Below, piece by piece: positions 4,831 through 11,018 of a stretch of DNA of 13,897 nt (position 1 is the first letter of the stretch; every line of letters starts with the position of its first letter). The translations under genes were made by a program, and so were the position numbers. A model generated the notes under the pieces. The model saw only the letters and a program-made list of their open reading frames with translations, had not been told where the DNA came from and did no database searches. The stretch comes from JARRRD01 sp037381085 (GTDB lineage Bacteria > Nitrospirota > Thermodesulfovibrionia > Thermodesulfovibrionales > UBA6898). The DNA lies in NCBI GenBank assembly GCA_037381085.1, contig JARRRD010000037.1:1-13897 (forward strand), read 5' to 3'.

Positions 4831-6807
4831 CTATAAGTCAACGGAAATCCCGGCGAGAAAGTTTCTCCTCGGTGAAGGATAATACCCCTTCTCCAGCGGG
4901 AATCCGCCGATTACGCCGTATTGAGAATATTCCTTATTGGTAAGGTTATTGATGTCAAGGAACGCCTTTATCGACTTCCACCGGTATGCGAACCTCGCAT
5001 TGAGCACAAAATAACTTGCCTGATCGCTGAAGTCATTGGAAAAATCACTGATAAAGGGTCTCTTCCCGACATAGACTCCGTTCAGAATCACATCGGCCGC
5101 TTTCGTCACATGACAGATCACGTCTCCCGTTGCCTTGCTCTTAGGCACATTTGGTACATCGCTGCCGGCAAACATGCCGCCCTTGATTTTTGCGGTCATA
5201 TAAGTGTAGCTGCCTCTTACGGTCAGCCAGGATGCAGCCTTGGCATCAAAAGAAAGCTCCACACCTTTCCGCCTGGTTCTGCCGTCGAGGTTTTCATTTT
5301 GATAGGTAACCGGATCGTATATGATCTCGTTTTCGGTATCGAGAATGAAAACATTGGCATTCGTGGCGATGTTATCGCTGACATAATACCTGACGCCGGC
5401 CTCGTAATTATCGGAGGTCTGGGGAATAAGCGACGTATTGACGGTATTTGTAATGAAGCTGTAAAGCTCGTCAAGAACGGGGTACCTGAAGCTCCTCGAA
5501 TAGCTCACGTAGGCATAAGACTTTCCCAAAAAGGTGTAGTTGATTCCGGCAGTATACAGGTCTTCCGACATGGCAATACTTTCAGGAGAACTGGGATTGA
5601 AACTGAATCCGGTCCTGTCATGCCTGTAGCCTCCTGACACCCTGAAATTGTCGCTCAGCGTGACTTCATCGTGAGCATAATAGCCCACATCCTCCTTCTT
5701 AAGTTCAAAGGTCCCGAGCGACCGCGATCCATAAAAGAGGGAATCATTCTGGATATCATCGTCGGTCTTCACGTAGTCCAATCCGGCAGTAAGGCTGTTA
5801 CCGACTCCTGCCAGTTTCTGTTTCAGAATGACCCGCGGAGACAGAGTTATCGTCTTCAGTGTGCTGTCGCCAAGAAAATTCCCCCAGTCACCGGAACTGA
5901 AAGAGCTGAAGTTTCTTCTCCGGAAAGATGTGTCAAGACGAAGGATATTGTCTCCCGGCAGATAGACCTCGGGATTAAGGGCAAAGTAATAATCTTCGGT
6001 CTTGGAATAATCATTCGGGAATATCGAATCGGTCCTCGAAGCACCGGCAGCGAAATCGCTTTCCTTGAGCGCCCCGGGCAGGCCCGTACGGTCTCTGTGA
6101 TAACCGCTGCTGAAACCGATCTTCATGAAATCCTTCACGTAATAATCGGCATCCACGCCCAGGTCCTTTGAATCGGTCTGGCTGTTGTCGCGGTAGCCGT
6201 CCGAGGTGAGATAATTCCCCGAGAGCCGGATTGAAAAGTTCTTCAGCGTGCCTCCCGCATGAGCGTTAGTCCTGAACGTGCCGTAGCTTCCACCGGCCAG
6301 AGTCCCTCCCGCTTTCAGCCCCTCAGGCCCCTTCTTCGTGATTATATTGATGACGCCTCCCGCTGCGTTGTCGCCGTAAAGGACGCTGCCCCTTCCTCCA
6401 CGTATGATTTCGATCCTTTTTACTCTTGAGAGGGGAATGTCCAGCCAGTCAACTCCGCTGAGGTCAGGCTCGTTGATACGCCTGCCATCTACAAGCACCA
6501 GGGTATTCAGAGAAGCCGTCTCACCAAAGCCTGCGAGATCCACTGAGTATGAGCGGCCGTTTCCCGTAATGTCGTTGACCAGGACGCCGGCTTCCGTCCC
6601 CAGGAGTCCGGGTATATTCTGTGCGGTCGAGTTCTCGATATCTTTTTCCGTGATCACCGAGACACTGGCAGGAATATCAGTCGTCTTTTCTTCATGCCTT
6701 GTCGCAGTAACTACCACCTCATGAAGTTTGACCTGCGCTTCGGCAATCAACGGCAGTGCCGCCGCGATAATCATTGACAGTATCAATAACTTTACGATTC
6801 TATTCAT
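4831..6807 (-). CDS. btuB: TonB-dependent outer-membrane receptor, probably cobalamin receptor BtuB
   Basis: A 658-residue TonB-dependent receptor. The signal peptide (about 1-24, cleavage near AEA) is followed by the TonB box region LHEVVVTATR, then the plug domain (about 38-155) with VLVDGRRIN, IEIIRGGRGSVLYG and AGGVINIITKK, all standard family motifs. The remainder is the 22-strand barrel, ending NFLAGISVDL. Substrate assignment to cobalamin or a related corrinoid rests on context: a cobalamin riboswitch directly upstream, btuFCD next to it and a B12-type phosphatase. AAGGAG lies about 11 bases before the ATG, slightly long spacing. The tonB gene follows. The barrel sequence alone cannot distinguish cobalamin from other corrinoids. 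Confidence 0.85.
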   Translation of the reverse strand: MNRIVKLLILSMIIAAALPLIAEAQVKLHEVVVTATRHEEKTTDIPASVSVITEKDIENSTAQNIPGLLGTEAGVLVNDITGNGRSYSVDLAGFGETASLNTLVLVDGRRINEPDLSGVDWLDIPLSRVKRIEIIRGGRGSVLYGDNAAGGVINIITKKGPEGLKAGGTLAGGSYGTFRTNAHAGGTLKNFSIRLSGNYLTSDGYRDNSQTDSKDLGVDADYYVKDFMKIGFSSGYHRDRTGLPGALKESDFAAGASRTDSIFPNDYSKTEDYYFALNPEVYLPGDNILRLDTSFRRRNFSSFSSGDWGNFLGDSTLKTITLSPRVILKQKLAGVGNSLTAGLDYVKTDDDIQNDSLFYGSRSLGTFELKKEDVGYYAHDEVTLSDNFRVSGGYRHDRTGFSFNPSSPESIAMSEDLYTAGINYTFLGKSYAYVSYSRSFRYPVLDELYSFITNTVNTSLIPQTSDNYEAGVRYYVSDNIATNANVFILDTENEIIYDPVTYQNENLDGRTRRKGVELSFDAKAASWLTVRGSYTYMTAKIKGGMFAGSDVPNVPKSKATGDVICHVTKAADVILNGVYVGKRPFISDFSNDFSDQASYFVLNARFAYRWKSIKAFLDINNLTNKEYSQYGVIGGFPLEKGYYPSPRRNFLAGISVDL

Positions 6808-6898
6808 GGATAATTTTTCTCCTTTTCGGTATGCATTGTTGGGATCTTATACTTGAGTGTCGTCTCATCCCCTGCTATGTCTTCACTGCACGTCTCAT
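6800..6898 (-). other. Leader segment with two very short ORFs upstream of btuB
   Basis: Downstream of the riboswitch aptamer the minus strand carries AGGAGG, six bases later an ATG (6898), seven codons and TAG (6877-6875). A second ATG at 6868, in the same frame and sharing the octamer ATGAGACG, opens 22 codons and ends at TAG (6802-6800), overlapping the btuB start. The products have no recognisable function. The first has a far better ribosome site than btuB itself, so a leader-peptide role is possible but unproven. Confidence 0.3.
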
Positions 6899-6932
6899 GG
6901 TAACCTCCTCTTCCCTCGAAGGGCATCAGTTT

Positions 6933-7076
6933 TGAGGTATACGGGTCTCCTGACTCAGGGCGTCCTACTCGCCGGCCTTCCCGTCAGCCTTCGCAGACAG
7001 TGGCGCTTCGGCTTTCGTTCCCTTCACAGTTGCGGGGCAGTTCCCGGTTTCAACGGGATTCCCCTGAAATACCTCA
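6933..7076 (-). promoter_or_regulatory. Cobalamin riboswitch (btuB-tonB leader)
   Basis: The minus strand carries an AdoCbl-type aptamer. P1 is TGAGGTAT (7076-7069) paired with ATACCTCA (6940-6933). Inside are the conserved CCCCGCAACTGTG segment, the B12-box GCCACTG, the GGGAAGGC segment and the closing GAGTCAGGAGACC. It begins seven bases after the stop of the phosphatase gene and ends about 125 bases before btuB. No T-tract terminator is visible after it, so control is more likely at translation initiation or through the short leader ORFs. The family normally represses uptake genes when cobalamin is bound. Confidence 0.93.
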
Positions 7077-7082
7077 TGATTT

Positions 7083-7796
7083 TTACAACGGCCCAAAATC
7101 AGGCCTTCCGTTTAACAGCTTGACCACCGGATATTTCCCCCATAATTCGATAATGTTCACAGCCGCATAATCCTGCTCGATGCGGAATATATGTTCCAGC
7201 GGCGCTCCCAGGACGTGACAGAGGATGATCCTGTTGATGCCCCCGTGAGCGACCACGGTTACATAATCGCCCTCATGGTTTTTCACTATCCCGTTGAATG
7301 CGTCGATCGCACGGTCTCTCACGTCGCCCGTGTTTTCTCCCTGGGGCGGGCTGTACTTCAAAGGATTCCTGGACCACAACCCGAATTCCAGGGGATAATT
7401 CTCCTTTATCTCGGCGAATGTCATGCCTTCCCAGATGCCGAAGGACCGCTCCCTCAAGCCGGACGCTACCACCGGTTTGAGCCTGAAAGGCGCTGCAATT
7501 ATTTCAGCGCTCCGGATTGCCCTGCTCAGGTCCGAGCAATACACCGCTGACAGGGCCGGCGCCTTTTCTTTTTCCCCTTCCAGGGTGCCTCCTTCCCCGT
7601 CTGCCTGGATGTCTTTCAGATAACTCATGTGTCTTGAAAAAGCGGAGTTGCCCAGGTGGGCTTTTACAAAAGCAGCGGCGGCCTCGATCTGTCGGACGCC
7701 TGTTGCCGAAAGGGGGACGTCGATGCCTCCGTTATATCGTTTTGCCCCACCTCCCTCGATTGAGCCGTGCCTGATCAGGTAAAGAGTCGTGACCAT
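7083..7796 (-). CDS. cobC: Histidine phosphatase, probable alpha-ribazole phosphatase (CobC type)
   Basis: A 237-residue member of the histidine phosphatase superfamily. The catalytic RHG (9-11) is in LIRHGS. Supporting residues are the SDLSRAIRSAE arginine, the acidic RERSFGIWEG region with E116, and the second histidine in VVAHGG (H184). CobC-type enzymes remove the phosphate of alpha-ribazole 5'-phosphate in nucleotide-loop assembly or corrinoid remodelling. That role is inferred from the position between btuD and the btuB riboswitch; phosphoglycerate-mutase-like activity cannot be excluded by sequence. It is about 30 residues longer than compact CobC proteins because of a charged, glycine-rich insertion at about 50-80. 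A GGTGGAG site precedes the ATG. The gap from btuD is 59 bases. Confidence 0.8.
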   Translation of the reverse strand: MVTTLYLIRHGSIEGGGAKRYNGGIDVPLSATGVRQIEAAAAFVKAHLGNSAFSRHMSYLKDIQADGEGGTLEGEKEKAPALSAVYCSDLSRAIRSAEIIAAPFRLKPVVASGLRERSFGIWEGMTFAEIKENYPLEFGLWSRNPLKYSPPQGENTGDVRDRAIDAFNGIVKNHEGDYVTVVAHGGINRIILCHVLGAPLEHIFRIEQDYAAVNIIELWGKYPVVKLLNGRPDFGPL

Positions 7797-7855
7797 CTTA
7801 TCTCCACCAATTGAAAAAATATCTCTGTCACCTCAACTCCCTCCTCCCTCCGGCC

Positions 7856-8632
7856 TCAGAAATTGTCCTCATAACTTATATATGCCCTACCATGCGGATT
7901 TCTGACGATCTTCACATTGATGTCAAAGGCATTCCTGATAAGGTCGTCCGTAAGGACATCCCCCGGAGGACCTGAGCCGAGGATGCTCCCGTTTTTGATC
8001 AGCACGACCTTTTCGAACTGCATGGCGATATTGATGTCGTGCAGGGCCATGACTATCGAGATGTTCCTTTCCTCCCTGAGTTTCTTAAGAAGCCTGATCA
8101 GTTCTATCTGGTACTTTATATCGAGGTTTGCGAGGGGTTCGTCGAGAAGGAGAAGGCCCGCGCCCTGAAGGAGTGTCATGGCGATGAACGTCCGCCTCTT
8201 CTCTCCGCCGCTCAGGTCTGTGACATGCGCATCGGCCTTTTCTGTCAGACCTACCATCGCCAGAGCATCATCTGTTGTCATGGCTGGGGGTATATCGTAA
8301 GGATAGAGCCCCATGCCGACCAGTTCCTCTACTGTAAAGGGTATGCTTGCATCGAGAGTCTGCGGAAGATAGCTGATCAGTTTGGCCCTGTCCCTGTTGT
8401 GGTACGAGTGAAGAGTCTTTTCCCATAACAGTATATCGCCCGACAAAGGCTTCAGAATACCGCCACCCAGCTTGAGGATAGTCGATTTGCCGGATCCGTT
8501 TGCCCCCACAAGACCAATGAATTCACCTTCGCCGACCGAAAGGCTCAGATCCTCTATGAAGCCTTCGCCCTTTTCATAGGAAAACCGGACATCCTCCAGT
8601 CTCAGTATCATGGACCTAGAAGCTGAGGACAT
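7856..8632 (-). CDS. btuD: Cobalamin ABC transporter ATP-binding protein
   Basis: A 258-residue ABC ATPase of the FecE/BtuD group. Walker A GANGSGKST lies at 43-51, the Q-loop glutamine at 91, the signature LSGGEKRR at 140-147, Walker B LLLLDEP at 160-166 and the switch histidine in ALHD at 198. It powers import through the BtuC dimer from the cytoplasmic side of the inner membrane. The start at 8632 overlaps the end of btuC by 17 bases and has GAGGA upstream. A shorter start at 8611 (beginning MILRLEDV) would follow the btuC stop and align better with the family N-terminus but has a weaker ribosome site. Overlap with btuC implies translational coupling. Confidence 0.9.
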   Translation of the reverse strand: MSSASRSMILRLEDVRFSYEKGEGFIEDLSLSVGEGEFIGLVGANGSGKSTILKLGGGILKPLSGDILLWEKTLHSYHNRDRAKLISYLPQTLDASIPFTVEELVGMGLYPYDIPPAMTTDDALAMVGLTEKADAHVTDLSGGEKRRTFIAMTLLQGAGLLLLDEPLANLDIKYQIELIRLLKKLREERNISIVMALHDINIAMQFEKVVLIKNGSILGSGPPGDVLTDDLIRNAFDINVKIVRNPHGRAYISYEDNF

Positions 8633-9587
8633 TTTTCTTCCTCAAAAGGTAGAGAAAATACGGTGCACCGATTATGGCCGTAATTATTCCAGCCGGAAGT
8701 TCCATCGGAGGTATCAGAGACCTCCCTATAAGGTCCGCTACGCAGAGCAGCGCCCCTCCAAGGACCGCAGAGGCAGGGACGAGGAACCTGTTGTCGGAGC
8801 CCAGGAAAAAACGGGCGATATGGGGAACGAGAAGGCCGATGAAACCTATCATGCCTCCCAGTGCCACGGAGGCCGCAGTCATGAGGCCCACGGCCACAAA
8901 GAGCAGAAACCTTTCCCTGTGCGGTGAAAAACCGAGACTGTGAGTAAGTTCGTCGCCCAGGATAAGGGCATTGAGCGCCTTTGCCCGCCAGAGCGAGACG
9001 GCCAGTCCGCCCGCCACAAAGAGCAGCCCGTAAGGCATTATGGACCAATCGGACATGGAAAGGTCCCCGAATATCCATAGGGTCGCCCTTCTGAGACCCT
9101 CGGTAGTCGACAGGCTCAGAAGAAGCATGAGCAATGCCGAAAAGAGGAAACTGAGTCCCACACCGGCCAGAAGGAGCCTTTCCGGCCAGAGGCCGCCCCT
9201 TCTCCATCCCAGAATCCCCACGATTCCGCCGGTTACGATCGCTCCGATGAATGCAAGTACGGGTATGGTAAAAGTCCCGAAGACGCTGAGTCCGAGGACT
9301 ATGCCCGAAGCAGCTGCCAGTGCCGCTCCGCTGGAAATTCCAAGAATATACGGATCTGCCAGGGGGTTCCGCAGGATACCCTGGAGGACGGCCCCCGATG
9401 CACCGAGGGCAGTTCCCATAAGCACCGCCACAACTACCCTCGGTGCCCTGATCGAAAAGAGTATGACTTTCGTTGTGCCGTCCATGGCAAAAGGATTGAT
9501 GACGCTGGGCCCCAAAAAAAGAGATGCCGCCAGGACAGCCGAAAATACCAGTATGATAAAGAAGATGCCGGTCTTCATACTATTCAT
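8616..9587 (-). CDS. btuC: Cobalamin ABC transporter permease
   Basis: A 323-residue polytopic inner-membrane permease of the FecCD/BtuC family, with about nine to ten hydrophobic segments. The motifs RAPRVVVAVLMGTALGASG, LRNPLADPYILGISSGA and GGMIGFIGLLVPHIAR are classic for this family; the last contains the region that couples to the ATPase. Two copies form the substrate pathway with BtuD. The ATG at 9587 overlaps the btuF stop by eight bases; a second in-frame ATG lies three codons downstream (9578). The family also carries iron siderophores and heme, so cobalamin specificity rests on the riboswitch and the neighbouring genes. Confidence 0.9.
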   Translation of the reverse strand: MNSMKTGIFFIILVFSAVLAASLFLGPSVINPFAMDGTTKVILFSIRAPRVVVAVLMGTALGASGAVLQGILRNPLADPYILGISSGAALAAASGIVLGLSVFGTFTIPVLAFIGAIVTGGIVGILGWRRGGLWPERLLLAGVGLSFLFSALLMLLLSLSTTEGLRRATLWIFGDLSMSDWSIMPYGLLFVAGGLAVSLWRAKALNALILGDELTHSLGFSPHRERFLLFVAVGLMTAASVALGGMIGFIGLLVPHIARFFLGSDNRFLVPASAVLGGALLCVADLIGRSLIPPMELPAGIITAIIGAPYFLYLLRKKNVLSF

Positions 9588-10419
9588 CCATCACTCTCCG
9601 CAGTTCTTCGATTCCGCGGATAGTCCGCGGGCCCAGCCTGTAAAGGTCGTCGCTTACGTAAAAAACCTTGTGGTTTTTCACCACAGGAAGCGTTCGCAGT
9701 CTGGAGAGAAGCCCCCGGGCCAGCTTTCTGATGGAGCCGCTGTCCTGCTCCCTCATGTCAGGCCCTATCACTATCAAGTCCGGAGGGTCCCGGAGGATCG
9801 CCTCCAGCGAGTATTTCGGGTACTCGGCTATCGACCGCCCTGCCAAATTTATCCCGCCTGCAATCTTTATCGCGTCGTCGATTACCGTACCGGGTCCGGC
9901 TGCGATCAGCGGGTCAGGCCAGACGATAAACAGTACCTTTTTCTTCGGCCCTGCGGGCTTCAATGCTTCGATCCTTTCGAGCCGGGCTTTATAATCCGCG
10001 GCCAGCCTGTCGGCCTTCTCCCTGACGCCGAGCGCCGCCCCCAGGTCTCTTATCCCCTTCGCAAGGTCCCTGATCCTCCTTGCCCTTGAAACATAGGTCT
10101 TCAGATGCAGGGAACGGAGCCTCTCCTCAAAGGCCTTTTGATTACCATCCGTCGTCATCACGACTATATCAGGTTTAAGAGACACGACGGCCTCCAGAGA
10201 CGGGTTCGACATTCCTCCGACCCTTGGTTTCTTCCTGGCCTCCGGGGGATAGTCGCAGAAACTGGTTACCCCGACCACCCTGTCTCCCAGCCCCAGGGCA
10301 AAAAGCATTTCTGTCATGTTAGGTGCGAGTGATATGATCCTTTCAGGCGTTTTCGCGCGACAGGGCACCGGAAATAAAAATATGAAAATTATCATTGCGG
10401 TCACAGACCACTTGAACAT
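9580..10419 (-). CDS. btuF: Cobalamin-binding periplasmic protein
   Basis: A 279-residue cluster-A substrate-binding protein. The signal peptide (1-22) ends PVPCRA. The mature part opens with ERIISLAPNMTEMLFALG, typical of BtuF, and contains the VTSFCDYPPEA, KPRVGGMSNPSLEAVVSLKPDIVV and DPPDLIVIGPD segments of the two lobes joined by a long helix. It delivers corrinoid to BtuCD. The ATG at 10419 was chosen because TTGGAGGCGG lies directly upstream and a signal peptide follows immediately. An upstream in-frame start at 10476 would lie inside the terminator hairpin and lacks a ribosome site. The cysteine near the cleavage site is not in a good lipobox, so a soluble protein is more likely than a lipoprotein. 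Confidence 0.9.
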   Translation of the reverse strand: MFKWSVTAMIIFIFLFPVPCRAKTPERIISLAPNMTEMLFALGLGDRVVGVTSFCDYPPEARKKPRVGGMSNPSLEAVVSLKPDIVVMTTDGNQKAFEERLRSLHLKTYVSRARRIRDLAKGIRDLGAALGVREKADRLAADYKARLERIEALKPAGPKKKVLFIVWPDPLIAAGPGTVIDDAIKIAGGINLAGRSIAEYPKYSLEAILRDPPDLIVIGPDMREQDSGSIRKLARGLLSRLRTLPVVKNHKVFYVSDDLYRLGPRTIRGIEELRRVMDE

Positions 10420-10432
10420 TCCGCCTCCAAAA

Positions 10433-10471
10433 TAAAAAATCCTCAGAACCCGGATTAAGAGTCCTGAGGAT
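10433..10471 (-). terminator. Intrinsic terminator/attenuator before btuF
   Basis: On the minus strand AATCCTCAG pairs with CTGAGGATT across an 18-21-base loop, followed at once by a T tract (TTTTTTATTTT). It ends only about 14 bases before the btuF start and lies downstream of the cobalamin riboswitch, so it is well placed as the expression platform for transcription attenuation. Confidence 0.7.
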
Positions 10472-10518
10472 TGCACCCTGTTTTACTTCATCCTCACCCT
10501 TCTCCACGGAAGGGCACC

Positions 10519-10574
10519 AAAAAGTGAGAAGTGGGAAGGCAGAAGTCAAAAACTACTTGCCCTTCACTCTTCAC
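10519..10574 (-). terminator. Long imperfect hairpin with T tract in btuF leader
   Basis: Arms at 10574-10553 and 10547-10524 are imperfect inverted copies (built around GTGAAGAGTG and CACTTCTCAC) with a five-T loop. Five T residues follow on the minus strand (10523-10519). It could be a first attenuator in tandem with that at 10433-10471, or an inserted dispersed palindrome. A small third hairpin, CCCTTC...GAAGGG, lies between them near 10497-10514. Confidence 0.45.
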
Positions 10575-10578
10575 TGTC

Positions 10579-10753
10579 TTCACAGGCAGGTCTTCTGGCT
10601 CTCCCGACCTTTGCCGGCCTTCCCATCCGGATATGAACAGTGGCCAATAGTCGGCAAAGGCTTTTATCCCCAACACAGGGGATCGGGATTACAGCGGCGG
10701 GACCGCTCCTGAATCTTACAGGATTCCCTATTAAGCCTCTCGGCACCTATGAA
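10579..10753 (-). promoter_or_regulatory. Cobalamin riboswitch (btuFCD-cobC leader)
   Basis: The minus strand has all landmarks of the AdoCbl riboswitch: ATAGGTGCCGAGAGGC at the 5' end, AATAGGGAATCC, GCGGTCCCGCCGCTGTAA, the B12-box GCCACTG, GGGAAGGC and the closing GAGCCAGAAGACCTGCC. Outer pairing TTCA/TGAA with AGGT/ACCT delimits the element. It is followed by hairpins with T tracts before btuF, implying that bound cobalamin promotes premature termination. Confidence 0.95.
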
Positions 10754-10754
10754 C

Positions 10755-10783
10755 AGACTAATCTCAATCGCCTGATAAGTCAA
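10755..10783 (-). promoter_or_regulatory. Candidate promoter of the btuFCD operon
   Basis: TTGACT (10783-10778) and TAGTCT (10760-10755), spaced by 17 bases on the minus strand, lie directly before the riboswitch. The -35 is good and the -10 weak (3/6). Transcription would start at about 10748, close to the aptamer 5' end. Confidence 0.4.
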
Positions 10784-10786
10784 GCA

Positions 10787-10802
10787 CCGGATTATGCTCC
10801 GG
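10787..10802 (-). terminator. Hairpin at the end of the corrinoid methyltransferase operon
   Basis: CCGGA and TCCGG form a 5-bp stem with a six-base loop immediately after the stop codon of the 61-residue gene. There is no T tract, so termination would be weak or factor-dependent. Read-through into the B12 locus is possible. Confidence 0.35.
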
Positions 10803-10988
10803 TCAGACCTTCTTGACTTCGGACCTCCTCACCTTGACGCGGTCGCCGGATGACAGCGAGGCCCTGATCAAGGTGGCCGAGTGGTACTCCTTCTCCATAC
10901 ATTCAAGCTCCATCCCGCTTTCCAGCCTGGCGTCCTTACCGTCTACGGTCTTGACATCTTTCGTTTCGCCTAAGTACTTAACCTTCAT
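10803..10988 (-). CDS. Unrecognised 61-residue protein in corrinoid operon
   Basis: A small, highly charged cytoplasmic protein rich in K, E, R and V, with one cysteine (C30, in MELECMEKE) and no signal or membrane segment. Alternating hydrophobic and charged residues suggest a small beta-sheet or barrel, for example KVKYLGETKDVKTV and DRVKVRRSEVKKV. I do not recognise a family; it lacks the N-terminal MC of the CooT nickel-binding proteins. It is likely real: GGGGAGGAC precedes the ATG at good distance, it begins 30 bases after the activator gene, and the reading frame ends just before a hairpin. The operon position suggests a role tied to corrinoid methyl transfer or its activation, but nothing in the sequence shows which. 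Confidence 0.72.
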   Translation of the reverse strand: MKVKYLGETKDVKTVDGKDARLESGMELECMEKEYHSATLIRASLSSGDRVKVRRSEVKKV

Positions 10989-11018
10989 TTTAATGTCCTC
11001 CCCGACCCGGGAGGCCGC

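Noticed and set aside
4815..4836. Hairpin AGAGG/CCTCT between btuB and tonB as a terminator
   Set aside because: Only five base pairs with a long loop and no T tract; btuB and tonB are more likely co-transcribed.
6857..7123. Plus-strand 88-residue ORF
   Set aside because: It lies antisense to a clear cobalamin riboswitch and the end of the phosphatase gene, with no ribosome site or family resemblance.
9040..10089. Plus-strand 349-residue ORF
   Set aside because: It runs antisense across btuC and btuF, both of which have diagnostic motifs; composition is that of a shadow frame.
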